64,000 nucleotides of DNA from JBDHWG01 sp039810085 (GCA_039810085.1 JBDHWG010000016.1:78302-142301), one strand, 5' to 3'. Counted from the first letter of the stretch, positions 49,266 through 58,169 are shown. Numbers and translations: made by a program. The notes: generated by a model not told the origin, from the letters alone.

Positions 49266-50087
49266 ATGCTTGCCAGCTTTATCGTTTCGTTGCGGCCGTA
49301 CCGCGAGGCGCCGATTGGGAAGACGATCGGCCGCAGTTTGCACGCGCTGCTGTTGAACATGATCGCGGAGGTCAGCCCTGAGATGGCCCAGACGCTACAC
49401 GACGATGCGCGGGTCAAGCCGTTTACGGCTTCGATGCTCCAGGGGCGGTTTATCGAGCGCGGCTACAGGCGTTTCGTGCGTCCTGACGAGACGTACCGGG
49501 TGCGCTTTACGGTACTGGCGACCGAGGTCTTCGAAACGCTGAGCTACGTCCTGTTCGAGAAACGGCTCGACCAGGACGCGGTCATTATCGACGGCCAGCC
49601 ATACCACGTCGTCGGGATCAGCGCCGAGCCTGAAGCGACCGACGGCTGGGGCAGGCTCATCAGCTTCGAACAGATCATGGAGAACGCCGGGCTAGACGAT
49701 AAGGTCATCCTGGAGTTCAAGTCGCCGACGACGTTTCACCAGGGCAAAGTGCAGATGCTATTCCCCCTGCCGCAAAACGTCTTCGGCAGCTATGCGCGCC
49801 GCTGGAATGGGACAGCGCCCGTGGAACTGGATACCAGCAAAGTGCTGGACGCGGCCGCGGAGTACGTCGTTGCCGAACGCTACCGGCTAGAAACGCGCGT
49901 GGTGCCCTATGGTGAGGCGCAGTACAACGGCTTCGTCGGCTACTGCCAATACCGCATTCTCACGGATGACGTCGAGATGCGCCGTGTATTCAACTTGCTC
50001 GCCGACTTCGCCCTCTTTGCTGGCACCGGCCAGAAGACGACGCAGGGGATGGGGCAGACGCGGCGGCTTGCGCAACTTCCGCGTTAG
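49266..50087 (+). CDS. cas6: CRISPR RNA endonuclease Cas6
   Basis: A 273-residue Cas6 of the RAMP fold. The N-terminal ferredoxin-like half includes GRSLHALLLNMIAEV, TLHDDARVKPFTASML and RYRVRF-like strands. The C-terminal half ends with the glycine-rich loop ALFAGTGQKTTQGMGQTRR that holds the repeat RNA. Cas6 cuts pre-crRNA within repeats for type I and III systems. It starts three bases after the CARF-membrane gene. No repeat array is in the window, so its RNA substrate must be encoded elsewhere. Confidence 0.88.
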   Translation: MLASFIVSLRPYREAPIGKTIGRSLHALLLNMIAEVSPEMAQTLHDDARVKPFTASMLQGRFIERGYRRFVRPDETYRVRFTVLATEVFETLSYVLFEKRLDQDAVIIDGQPYHVVGISAEPEATDGWGRLISFEQIMENAGLDDKVILEFKSPTTFHQGKVQMLFPLPQNVFGSYARRWNGTAPVELDTSKVLDAAAEYVVAERYRLETRVVPYGEAQYNGFVGYCQYRILTDDVEMRRVFNLLADFALFAGTGQKTTQGMGQTRRLAQLPR

Positions 50088-50140
50088 CCCCTCCCCTCGA
50101 TTCGGCTAGATTGTTCGCTCGCGTCGCATGGTTCGAGCCT

Positions 50141-51607
50141 TTACGACGGCGTACCTGATGAACAATGCAGCGGGTGCGCTGGCTGGTCGAGCAGGCTCTC
50201 CGCAAACGCCATGAACCGATAGACATCGGCGAACGTCGTCGCCAGGCCGACGGAGACGCGTACCGCGCCCGATGCCCGCCCGTCCATCGCCTCGATGAAC
50301 TGCTCGAACGTCATGCGGTCGGCGTGGTGGAAGTACGGCGCTAGGTCCGCCGGTGAGAGGGCATTGATGACCTCGCCAGCGCCCGGGTTGCAGAAGCAGC
50401 CCGTACGGAGCGAGATGTTCGCGGCATTCGCCTGCGCCTCGATCCAGCGAAAATCGTACAACGTCCCCTGGTTGTCGTAGAAGTTCACCGTTACCGTCCC
50501 GCCGCGCATCCGCGTGTCCAGCGGGCCGTAGACGCGGACGAGGGGCTGGCCGTTCCTGTGGCGCAACCGGACAAGCTCATCCAGCAGCCAGCCCGCGAGG
50601 CACATCACCCGCTCGTGGATTACGTCAATACCGATCGAGGCAATATGGCGCAGGCCAATCTCGACCGCCGGTATGTTGAGGTAGTTGATCGTGCCGTCCT
50701 CAAAACCGACTTCGCCCTCGGCCAGGTAGTAGCCGTCGCCCTGCACCGAGGCAATGGTAATCGTGCCGCCAGCGAACCAGGGGCGGTGGAGCTTGGTCAA
50801 CCCCTTCTTGCGCACAATCAGCGCCCCGATGCCGGTCGGGTAACCGAAGATTTTATAGAAACTCAACGGAATGTAGTCAGGCTTCCATTGACTGAGGTCC
50901 AGGCGGTTGGTCGGCGCAAAGGCGGCGGCATCCAGCAACACGTCCCATCCCCGCGACTGCGCCGCTTCGATCCACGTCAACGGGTGCTGGACACCGGAGA
51001 AGTTGGACTGCGCTGGGTAGGCGAACAGATTGTTCTTCGTACGATCGCTGTGCTCTAGCTCTGCGAAGAGGTTGGCCTCATCTGTCCGCAGATCCGGGGG
51101 GACGATGGGAATATACGTGACCGATGCGCCTTTCGCCCGGGCAAACTCGCGGATGCCATTCACCGAGTTGTGATTGTCAAACGTCAGGGCGTAGCGGCCA
51201 CCCGGTTCAAATGGGTACGCCTCGCCGACGAGCTTGAGCGCGCCGCTGGCGTTCATCGTGAAAATCACCACGTATTCGTCAGGTGAGGCATTGAAGTACT
51301 CCAGGACATAACGCCTGGCATGCTCATCCAGCTGGGTGGATGCGAAGGACGTCGGATTGGAGGAGTGGGGATTGCCGTAGACGCCCCGCGTCAGCAATTC
51401 CATGTGCTGGCGCACCTGGGAGTCGGCGTAGAGGCCGCCGCCTGTATAGTCGAGGTAGACATGGCCCTGGTCGTCGAGGCGGCGATACTCGGTCGCGCGT
51501 AGGGCGTCCAGGACATGCGTCCTCTCAAACGCCGGGTAGCGGCGACAGAAGTCCTGGTAGGCGGCGTCTAGAGTGGTGTCGGTGGTGAGCGTTGTGGCAA
51601 GCGTCAT
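50141..51607 (-). CDS. Class V aminotransferase, molybdenum cofactor sulfurase N-domain-like
   Basis: A 488-residue PLP enzyme. The segment YIPLSFYKIFGYPTGIGALI contains the PLP lysine in the SFYKIFG form typical of MOCOS-type desulfurases, and SLRTGCFCNPGAGE contains the candidate persulfide cysteine. Also seen are LDYTGGGLY at the start and TMNASGALKLV in the cofactor phosphate site. It would mobilise sulfur from cysteine, possibly onto the molybdenum cofactor, but it lacks the MOSC domain of full-length MOCOS. ATG 51607 follows AGGAGAGG. Confidence 0.85.
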   Translation of the reverse strand: MTLATTLTTDTTLDAAYQDFCRRYPAFERTHVLDALRATEYRRLDDQGHVYLDYTGGGLYADSQVRQHMELLTRGVYGNPHSSNPTSFASTQLDEHARRYVLEYFNASPDEYVVIFTMNASGALKLVGEAYPFEPGGRYALTFDNHNSVNGIREFARAKGASVTYIPIVPPDLRTDEANLFAELEHSDRTKNNLFAYPAQSNFSGVQHPLTWIEAAQSRGWDVLLDAAAFAPTNRLDLSQWKPDYIPLSFYKIFGYPTGIGALIVRKKGLTKLHRPWFAGGTITIASVQGDGYYLAEGEVGFEDGTINYLNIPAVEIGLRHIASIGIDVIHERVMCLAGWLLDELVRLRHRNGQPLVRVYGPLDTRMRGGTVTVNFYDNQGTLYDFRWIEAQANAANISLRTGCFCNPGAGEVINALSPADLAPYFHHADRMTFEQFIEAMDGRASGAVRVSVGLATTFADVYRFMAFAESLLDQPAHPLHCSSGTPS

Positions 51608-51680
51608 AGCCAACCTCTCCTGCAAGCACACGAGCAGTGTGTGCTATTTTTACTTGAAGACCTATCGAGGCCAGCAAAAG

Positions 51681-52625
51681 CTACACCAGCGGCAGAGCGC
51701 GGGTCGTAGCGACGGCCGCGTGCAGCACACGGTCGGGCGTATCGGGAGCCGTGGTGCAGCCGGGACCGACGAGGAGCTTGCGCCAGCCGGCCTCCGCCAC
51801 GGACGCGCGAATATCGGCCTCGACCTCGGCGACGCTCTGCCGCGTCATCTGCACCTCGTTCATGCCTCCCACAAGCGCCGCCTTGGTCAGCCGACGGGCC
51901 TCCGCCAGGCTCGGCGCCGTGTTGAAATGGGACCAACTGAAGGCTTCGACCGGGTAGCCCGCGCAGCGGTCGAAGCGCAGGTGGAAGCCGTGGACGTGGC
52001 ATATCCGCGTCATGCCCTCGGCAGCGTCCAGGATGCGCCTATCGTAGGGCGTCACGAAGCGGGCGAACTGCTCGTCGGTCAGGCCGCCGTGGGCCGGATC
52101 CACCGCGCCGTTGATGGAGTAGAACAAACCGTCAATGCCCTCGGCCTGGAGAGCCTGAACGTAGGCCACCAGGGTCTCGGTGATGGCTTGCAGAGCCGTG
52201 TCGCCGGCCTCGGGGTTGGCGAGAACGGTCTGCACCGCGCTCTGGCCCGCGCCCCGCGCCAGGGTCTGCAACGGGTTGAACAGCGTCTCAATGAGGGGTG
52301 TATCGGGTAGCTCGCGGCGCAGCTTACGCAGGCAGCGCAGCTGCTGGTCGAACTGGTACGCGGTCATGGCGACCGGCTCGAAGCGGCGCAGGTTGTCGGC
52401 GCTCTGGACGTTGGCCACCCCCTGGGGCAGCGGGTAGCGGTAGTCGTTCATGACTTTGAGGTAGTCGAAGTCATAGGCGGCCAGGTAAGCCAGGTGGCGG
52501 TCGGCGACGGCTTCGCCCGACAGATGCTCGGTCGCAAAGTGCAGCCACACCGACACGGGCAGGTGGTCGAGATCAGTGCCCGCCAGGGCAGCGCGGAAGC
52601 GCTCGGTCTTGGTCATCGAGTTCAC
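51681..52625 (-). CDS. Uroporphyrinogen decarboxylase (URO-D) family protein
   Basis: A 314-residue TIM-barrel protein of the URO-D family. It starts MTKTERFRAALAGTDLDHLP, with PVSVWLHF replacing the substrate-binding RQAGR-like motif of genuine HemE. Later blocks are GLFYSINGAVDPAHGGLTDE, ICHVHGFHLRFDRCAGYP and LLVGPGCTTAPDTP. The lack of HemE active-site signatures makes a methyltransferase-like or unknown role more likely than haem synthesis. GTG start with AAGGAG upstream. Confidence 0.85.
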   Translation of the reverse strand: MNSMTKTERFRAALAGTDLDHLPVSVWLHFATEHLSGEAVADRHLAYLAAYDFDYLKVMNDYRYPLPQGVANVQSADNLRRFEPVAMTAYQFDQQLRCLRKLRRELPDTPLIETLFNPLQTLARGAGQSAVQTVLANPEAGDTALQAITETLVAYVQALQAEGIDGLFYSINGAVDPAHGGLTDEQFARFVTPYDRRILDAAEGMTRICHVHGFHLRFDRCAGYPVEAFSWSHFNTAPSLAEARRLTKAALVGGMNEVQMTRQSVAEVEADIRASVAEAGWRKLLVGPGCTTAPDTPDRVLHAAVATTRALPLV

Positions 52626-52688
52626 AACGGGTCTCCTTGCATTATCGTTGTAATGTCTTCAAGCACTTGCTGACCCTGCGCCTCTCGA

Positions 52689-52949
52689 TTACTGAGTCTC
52701 CTTCTCCTTAACCCCAGCAGCTTCCACCACCAACTTCTTGTCAGCAGGATCACGCCGCATAAGCATATGGGCTGTCGTGTGGCACGCGGGGCATTGGATA
52801 TGCCGTTCCCAGTGAGAGGGGTCGCTAGGATGGGGAATATCGGTAACAATAAGCGCAGCCTGCCCGCACTTGGGGCAAACAATCTGCGCAGCAGGATTAA
52901 CCGCAAGCAACTTTGCTGCTTCAAGCCACTGTTTCATCCTATTGTTCAT
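52689..52949 (-). CDS. Small zinc-ribbon protein
   Basis: An 86-residue protein with two CxxC pairs (IVCPKCGQAAL and IQCPACHTTAHM) spaced 29 residues apart, which would bind one zinc. The rest is charged and helical. It is not recognised beyond that. Its ATG lies inside the last codons of a 31-codon frame upstream, indicating coupled translation. Confidence 0.7.
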   Translation of the reverse strand: MNNRMKQWLEAAKLLAVNPAAQIVCPKCGQAALIVTDIPHPSDPSHWERHIQCPACHTTAHMLMRRDPADKKLVVEAAGVKEKETQ

Positions 52950-53034
52950 TGCTCTCCTGCAATTCCCTCATTTCTGCAGACCGCATGATCGCTTGAACCT
53001 CCGCAATGATAGCAGTCTCCAAGTCGTTAAACAC
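52939..53034 (-). CDS. Possible 31-residue small protein upstream of the zinc-ribbon gene
   Basis: GTG at 53034 is preceded by AAGGAG seven bases upstream. The frame encodes an amphipathic helix (FNDLETAIIAEVQAIM) and ends at TAG 52939-52941, overlapping the next start by eleven bases. It may be a leader peptide or an antitoxin-like helix. It is supported only by ribosome site and overlap. Confidence 0.4.
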   Translation of the reverse strand: MFNDLETAIIAEVQAIMRSAEMRELQESNEQ

Positions 53035-53063
53035 GCGACTGCTCCTTATGCGTTGCTCGACCG

Positions 53064-53582
53064 CTAGCGCATCTGCTGTCGCAGTATCTGAATCAGTTCC
53101 TCAGCCTCCTCGGCGACGCTCTTGCCCTGGTCGGTGGGGTAGACGATGTCGGCGAAGCTCAGGTAGAGGTCGGAGGCCGTCGTCCAGATGGTCGTCAGGT
53201 CGTCTTCGATGCTGACGCCGGGGTTGACACGGGGCCGGTCGTTGATCCGCACCCGGTCGGCGTGAACGTCAATACCGGCTGTCAGCAAAATCACGACGCC
53301 TGTGCCGCCTAGCACGTCGCGGTTCCACTCGTAGCGCACCGTCCCGCCGCCAAGCGCGACCACCGTCCGATCCTGGGCGGCGAAGCGCTTGCAGATGCGG
53401 TACTCGCGGACGCGGAAGCCTAACCAGCCCTCGTCGGCCACGACCTGGCGGAAGTCCTTCCCCGCGTCCTTGAACATCTCGTCGTCCAGGTCACCGAAGG
53501 GCCAGCCTAGACGCTGGGCAATGATGCGGCCCACGGTCGTTTTGCCTGCCCCGATCATGCCTGTGAGGTAGATGTTATGCAT
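53064..53582 (-). CDS. aroK: Shikimate kinase-like protein
   Basis: A 172-residue P-loop kinase. MHNIYLTGMIGAGKTTVGRI holds the Walker A (GMIGAGKTT). FGDLDDEMFKDAG matches the shikimate-binding and Mg region, VVALGGGTVRYEWNRD the second substrate loop (GGG), and RINDRPRV the lid arginine. It would phosphorylate shikimate at the 3-position in aromatic amino-acid synthesis. Codons and length are normal. It sits just upstream of the zinc-ribbon genes and after livF with a 6-bp gap. Confidence 0.88.
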   Translation of the reverse strand: MHNIYLTGMIGAGKTTVGRIIAQRLGWPFGDLDDEMFKDAGKDFRQVVADEGWLGFRVREYRICKRFAAQDRTVVALGGGTVRYEWNRDVLGGTGVVILLTAGIDVHADRVRINDRPRVNPGVSIEDDLTTIWTTASDLYLSFADIVYPTDQGKSVAEEAEELIQILRQQMR

Positions 53583-53588
53583 GACAAC

Positions 53589-54293
53589 CTACTCGCCCAG
53601 GTATGAGGCGCGCACAACGTCAGACTTCAGGAGGGCGGCGGCGCTGTCCTCCATCACGACGTGGCCGTTCTCCAACACGTAGCCGCGCCCAGCGATGCGC
53701 AGCGCCATGTTAGAGTTTTGCTCGACCAGCAGGATGGTCGTGCCCTGACTGTTGATTTCCTGGATGAGGCGGAAGACCTGGCGTACCAGGATAGGGGCCA
53801 GGCCGAGGGATGGCTCGTCGAGCAGGAGCAGGCGCGGCTGGGACATCAGCGCTCGGGCGATGGCAGCCATCTGCTGCTCGCCGCCGCTGAGGGTTGAGGC
53901 GGTCTGAGTCTCGCGCTCCTTGAGGATGGGAAACAGGTTGTAGCAGCGATCGAGGGACTGGGCCAGGGCAGTCTTGTCGCGCTGCGTGTACGCGCCCATG
54001 AGCAGGTTCTCGTAGACGCTCATGTCAGGGAACAAGCGGCGCCCCTCCGGCGACATGGCGATGCCGAGAGTGGCAATACGCTCGCTCGGCTTGCCATCAA
54101 TGCGCTCGCCCTCGAAGGTGATGCTGCCCTCAGTAGGCCGCATCAAGCCGGTGATGGTTCGGAGCATGGTGCTCTTGCCCGCGCCGTTCGCCCCTACCAC
54201 CGTCACGATCTCGCCCTGGTCAACATGCAGCGAGACGCCCTTGAGCGCCTTAATGGAGCCGTAGGCGGTGTGGACGTTATCAAGCTGCAACAT
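53589..54293 (-). CDS. livF: Branched-chain amino-acid ABC transporter ATPase LivF
   Basis: A 234-residue ABC ATPase with Walker A VGANGAGKST, signature LSGGEQQMAAIARAL, Walker B LLLLDEPSLGLAP and H-loop region VEQNSNMAL. The LivF-type segment MLQLDNVHTAYGSIKALKGV begins at ATG 54293, which overlaps the end of livG by 14 bases. With LivG it would power import of leucine-type or related amino acids through LivH/LivM. Confidence 0.92.
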   Translation of the reverse strand: MLQLDNVHTAYGSIKALKGVSLHVDQGEIVTVVGANGAGKSTMLRTITGLMRPTEGSITFEGERIDGKPSERIATLGIAMSPEGRRLFPDMSVYENLLMGAYTQRDKTALAQSLDRCYNLFPILKERETQTASTLSGGEQQMAAIARALMSQPRLLLLDEPSLGLAPILVRQVFRLIQEINSQGTTILLVEQNSNMALRIAGRGYVLENGHVVMEDSAAALLKSDVVRASYLGE

Positions 54294-55083
54294 GATCCAC
54301 CCCTCCGCCCGGCGCCAAATCGTCCACGTCCTCACCCAGGTAGGCTTCGATAACGCGAGGGTGGCGTTGAATCTCGGCTGGGGTCCCCTCAGCGATTTTC
54401 TCACCGAAAGCGAGGACGACGATGCGGTCGCACAGACGCATCACCAGCTTCATGTCGTGCTCGATGAGCAAAATAGTCTGGCCGCTCTCCCGCAAGCGGG
54501 CCAGGAAAGCTCGCAGGTCGTCGCTCTCGACACGGTTCATGCCTGCGGCAGGCTCGTCTAGCAGGAGCACCTTTGGCGTCGTCGCCAGGGCGCGCATGAT
54601 CTCAAGCTTACGCTGGTCGCCGTAAGGCAAGCTCGTCGCGGGCTGATCGGCGAAGTGGGTCAACCCCGCCATGTCCAGCAGGCGGTCGATCTCCTGGGCC
54701 GTCGCCGCTCGCTCGCGGCGGGCGCGCGGTGAGTGGAGCAGGGCATCGAACAGGTTGGCGCGGGTGCGTGGGTGCGTGCCGATCCGCACGTTGTCGCGGA
54801 CGTTTAGCGTCTTGAACAGGCGCGTTGTCTGGAAAGTGCGGCCAATGCCGCGCTGAACGATATCGGCGGTGCCGCTGGTAGTGATGTCCTCGTCGAGGAG
54901 CCGCACACGGCCTGACGTGGCGGGGTAGACGCCGGTGATGACGTTGAAGATGGTGCTCTTGCCCGCGCCGTTGGGGCCGATGAGGCCGACAATTTCACCG
55001 TCGTTGACGTCGAAGGATACGTCGCGCAAGGCGGTCAGGCCGCCAAAGCGACGCGTCACAAGGTCAAGGCTTAGCAGCGCCAC
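54280..55083 (-). CDS. livG: Branched-chain amino-acid ABC transporter ATPase LivG
   Basis: A 267-residue ATPase with Walker A GPNGAGKST, the LivG-type TRLFKTLNVRDNVRIG insert, a signature region ATSLPYGDQRKLEIMRAL replacing canonical LSGGQ, Walker B VLLLDEPAAGMN and LLIEHDMKLVMRLCDRIVVL. The LPYGxQR signature is usual for LivG. GTG start at 55083, with GGGAGGG, overlaps the end of livM. Confidence 0.93.
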   Translation of the reverse strand: MALLSLDLVTRRFGGLTALRDVSFDVNDGEIVGLIGPNGAGKSTIFNVITGVYPATSGRVRLLDEDITTSGTADIVQRGIGRTFQTTRLFKTLNVRDNVRIGTHPRTRANLFDALLHSPRARRERAATAQEIDRLLDMAGLTHFADQPATSLPYGDQRKLEIMRALATTPKVLLLDEPAAGMNRVESDDLRAFLARLRESGQTILLIEHDMKLVMRLCDRIVVLAFGEKIAEGTPAEIQRHPRVIEAYLGEDVDDLAPGGGVDHVAA

Positions 55084-56059
55084 GCAGCCCTCCCCTCACG
55101 GCGCGTCGCAGTGTCGGGAGACGCAGGGCGGGCTTGGTAAATGCCGTCGAGCCGAGGATGCCCTGAGGGCGGAACAGCACGACCAGCACCAGGACGATGC
55201 CGTAGATGAGCATGCGGTACTCGGCGGCAAAGCGGAAAAACTCGGGCAGGGCGGTCAGGATGCCCGCGCCCAGCACGGCGCCGGCTGTGCTGCCCAGGCC
55301 GCCGAGGACGAGCATGCTCAGAACGATGAAGGACTCGTTGAGGGTGAAGCTGTCCGGGCTGATGAAGCGGGTGTAGTGGGCGTACAGGCTGCCCGCCATG
55401 CCCACAATGAAGGCCGCTGTGACGAAGGCCAGCACCTTGTAGCGGAAGATGGGGATACCGCACGCCGCCGCTGCTTGCTCATCGTCGCGGATGGCGAGCA
55501 GCGCGTCGCCGACGCGGCTGTGAACGATGCTCTCGACAATATAGACGGCGACCAGGAGCAGGACGAGGGCAAGGAGGAACACGCTGAAGTCACTGGTTAA
55601 CTTGACGCCGAATAGGTCAGGCGACGGGATGCCCGGCAGACCGAAGGGGCCGCGCGTCAGGTCCTGAAGGTTGATGAGCATGAGGCGCACGATCTCGGCG
55701 AAGGCCAGCGTGACGATGGCCAGGTAGATGCCGCGCAGGCGCACCGATGGCAGGCTGAGGAGCAGGCCGAACAGCGCCGCCACGGCGGCGGCGCTGATGA
55801 GGGCGAGGGGAAAGGGCCAGCCAAGGCGCAGGGCGAGCAGGGCAGAGGCATATGCGCCGATGCCGTAGAAGGCGGCATGGCCCAGGGAGAACAGACCCGT
55901 GACGCCGTTGACCAGGTTGAGGCTGACGGTCAGGACGGCATACAGCAGGGCCAGGATGCCAACACGCATCAGGTACGACTGGTCGCGGAACAGCAGGCCA
56001 AACAGGACGACGGCCACGGCGAACACGCCCCAGCGCGCCCAGATTGGTAACTGTCTCAT
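55064..56059 (-). CDS. livM: Branched-chain amino-acid ABC transporter permease LivM
   Basis: A 331-residue permease with about ten hydrophobic segments, including VLTVSLNLVNGVTGLFSLGH (the conserved N...G...S.GH region) and SLYAHYTRFISPDSFTLNES. The cytoplasmic loop SRVGDALLAIRDDEQAAAACG contacts the ATPases. It overlaps livG by 20 bases and livH by four, so the operon is translationally coupled. Confidence 0.93.
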   Translation of the reverse strand: MRQLPIWARWGVFAVAVVLFGLLFRDQSYLMRVGILALLYAVLTVSLNLVNGVTGLFSLGHAAFYGIGAYASALLALRLGWPFPLALISAAAVAALFGLLLSLPSVRLRGIYLAIVTLAFAEIVRLMLINLQDLTRGPFGLPGIPSPDLFGVKLTSDFSVFLLALVLLLVAVYIVESIVHSRVGDALLAIRDDEQAAAACGIPIFRYKVLAFVTAAFIVGMAGSLYAHYTRFISPDSFTLNESFIVLSMLVLGGLGSTAGAVLGAGILTALPEFFRFAAEYRMLIYGIVLVLVVLFRPQGILGSTAFTKPALRLPTLRRAVRGGLRGAAKP

Positions 56060-56922
56060 AGGCGCTTCCCCATCAGGCCGCGTGGGCGGAAGATGAGCAT
56101 GAGGATGATAATGGAGAAGCCGACCACATCGCGGTATTGGGCGTTGAAGTAGGCCGAGGTCATATCCTCCGCCATGCCCAGAAGCAAGCCGCCCAGAACG
56201 GCGCCGGGGATGCTGCCCAGGCCACCGAGGACCGTCGCGGCAAAGGCCTTCAACCCGGCATCGACGCCCATCATCGGCGAGAAGGCGTTGTAGTACAGGC
56301 CGATGAGCACCCCTGCGACACCGGCGAGAGCCGAGCCGATGCCGAAGGCCAGGACAGTGATGCGCGTGGTGGGGATCCCCATAAGCCGCGCCGTGTCCAG
56401 GTCCTGGGACACGGCGCGCATGGCCCGCCCCCAGCGCGTGCGGGCAATGAACAGGGTCAAGGCGAGGACCATCGCCAGCGACACGCCAATGATGAGCAAT
56501 TGGAGGACCGAGACGCGCGCCGGGCCCAGCATGACCTGCCCCAAGCGGGGTGGGTCGGGCAGGGAGCGCGTCTCCGCGCCCATCAGCAGCACACCCGAGT
56601 TGAGCAGAATGATGGAAACGCCAAGGGTGCTCAGCAGGGTAGTCATGTGGGGCGCGCCGTGGAAGGGGCGGAAGGAGACACGCTCGATGACCAGCGCAAT
56701 GAGGAAAGCGCCCGCCGCGCCGGCGGCGATAGCCAGGGGGATATTCCCCGGGATAAGCCGCCAGACGAAGTAGCCTGTGAAAGCGCCCACCATGAGCACC
56801 TCACCGTGGGCGAAGGTGACCAGGTTCAGCACCCCAAAGATGAGGGAGAACCCAATCGCCAGCAGCGCATACACGCTGCCGAGGGTCAGGCCGTTGATGA
56901 GTTGCTGTAGGAAAGTATCCAC
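56056..56922 (-). CDS. livH: Branched-chain amino-acid ABC transporter permease LivH
   Basis: A 288-residue permease. It starts DTFLQQLINGLTLGSVYALL, followed by GFSLIFGVLNLVTFAHGEVL and the loop TRWGRAMRAVSQDLDTARLM. GGLGSIPGAVLGGLLLG lies near the end, all standard for LivH. GTG 56922 lies one base after the livK stop (TAGcGTG). No separate ribosome site is evident, so translation probably continues by reinitiation. Confidence 0.92.
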   Translation of the reverse strand: MDTFLQQLINGLTLGSVYALLAIGFSLIFGVLNLVTFAHGEVLMVGAFTGYFVWRLIPGNIPLAIAAGAAGAFLIALVIERVSFRPFHGAPHMTTLLSTLGVSIILLNSGVLLMGAETRSLPDPPRLGQVMLGPARVSVLQLLIIGVSLAMVLALTLFIARTRWGRAMRAVSQDLDTARLMGIPTTRITVLAFGIGSALAGVAGVLIGLYYNAFSPMMGVDAGLKAFAATVLGGLGSIPGAVLGGLLLGMAEDMTSAYFNAQYRDVVGFSIIILMLIFRPRGLMGKRL

Positions 56923-56923
56923 G

Positions 56924-58072
56924 CTACTTGGTCCACAACACGAACTTACCGTCCTTAATCTGGAGCGGCACGTACTTCTTGACGACAAGGCGCTCGTCGT
57001 TGAACTTCATCTCGCCCGTCACGCCGTTGTAGCCCGACACGAAGTTGACCAGGCCGTCGCGAATCTTGGTGCTGTCGGTGCCGGTCTTGGCGATGGTGTT
57101 CGCCAACAACTGGACGGCATCGTAGGCCAGGGCCGCGAACTGGTTAGGCTCCTGGCCGGCGACAGCCTGGTACGCCTTCACGAAAGCCTGCACCTTGGGG
57201 TTGGGGTCGGTAGGGAAGAAGACAGCCGCCAGCTTCTCACCCTCCGCCGCTTGCCCACCCTGCTCGATCATCAGCGGTGAGTAGCAGGACGAGGGACACA
57301 ACACGCTCACATCCCAGCCCAGGTCGGCGCGCTGCTTCTGCATCAATGAGACCTGGTCGTAGAAGCCCGCGACGAACATGAGGTCAGGCTTCTTGGCCTG
57401 GAGGCGGGTCAGGGACGCCCGGAAGTCTTTGTCAGTGGGCAGGTAGGGGATTTCCTCGACGATGCTGCCGCCGTTCTTCTTAACACTGTCCACGAAGATG
57501 TCCTTGGTCACGCTGCCCCAGTCATTGTTAATGTACAGGACGCCGATGTTCTTGCCGCCCATGTTCTTGAGGGCCATGTCGGCCAGGAAAGGGGCCTCAC
57601 CCTTCTGGCTGCCCACGATGCTGAACATGTAGTCGCCCGTGGCGGCAAACTTGGGGTCGGAGGCTGTCGGCGAGAGCTGGACTTTCTTGGCGGATAGGAG
57701 GATGGGGGCGGCGGCGAGAGATGCCGAGCTGCTGAAGTCGCCGATGACGGCCACGATGTTCGGGTCGTCGGCGAACTTCTTGGCGATGGTCGCCGACTGC
57801 TTAGGGTCGGACTGGGTGTCCTCGATCTGGAGGCGCAGGGTCTTGCCGGGGATGACCTTCTGCTGGTTGACCTCATTGACAGCCAGGTCCATAGCCTTCT
57901 TCCAGATTTGCCCGTACTCGGCGTTGTTACCCGTCAGCGGGGCCATCACACCAATGACGACCTCCTGCGTCCCCTGGGCGGCCGGCGCCGCCGGAGTTGG
58001 GCCTGTCGCGCCGCTACAAGCAGCAAGGACGAGAGGCACGAGGATGAGGCACAGAGCAATAAACCGTTTCAT
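56924..58072 (-). CDS. livK: Branched-chain amino-acid ABC transporter substrate-binding lipoprotein LivK
   Basis: A 382-residue periplasmic-binding-fold lipoprotein. The lipobox LVLAAC (cysteine near residue 19) is followed by a Pro/Ala linker and the binding domains: VVIGVMAPLTGNNAEYGQIW, VAVIGDFSSSASLAAAPILL and GVLYINNDWGSV. Anchoring the receptor on the outer face fits a monoderm or Chloroflexota-type envelope. It is the first gene of livKHMGF and has a -10 box at 58164-58169 on this strand. Confidence 0.93.
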   Translation of the reverse strand: MKRFIALCLILVPLVLAACSGATGPTPAAPAAQGTQEVVIGVMAPLTGNNAEYGQIWKKAMDLAVNEVNQQKVIPGKTLRLQIEDTQSDPKQSATIAKKFADDPNIVAVIGDFSSSASLAAAPILLSAKKVQLSPTASDPKFAATGDYMFSIVGSQKGEAPFLADMALKNMGGKNIGVLYINNDWGSVTKDIFVDSVKKNGGSIVEEIPYLPTDKDFRASLTRLQAKKPDLMFVAGFYDQVSLMQKQRADLGWDVSVLCPSSCYSPLMIEQGGQAAEGEKLAAVFFPTDPNPKVQAFVKAYQAVAGQEPNQFAALAYDAVQLLANTIAKTGTDSTKIRDGLVNFVSGYNGVTGEMKFNDERLVVKKYVPLQIKDGKFVLWTK

Positions 58073-58163
58073 CGGAAGTTCTCCTTCTCAGTAAAGCCGG
58101 ATTTGACAAATGAAAGTCATGCGCGCGTCGGGGCGATTTGGTAAGGACGAGCGACATTGGGGA

Positions 58164-58169
58164 ATTATA
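58164..58169 (-). promoter_or_regulatory. -10 box (TATAAT) for the liv operon
   Basis: TATAAT on the minus strand, 92 bases before the livK ATG. The -35 side is weak (TTCTAC with an 18-bp spacer). No clear operator is seen between it and the start. Confidence 0.5.
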
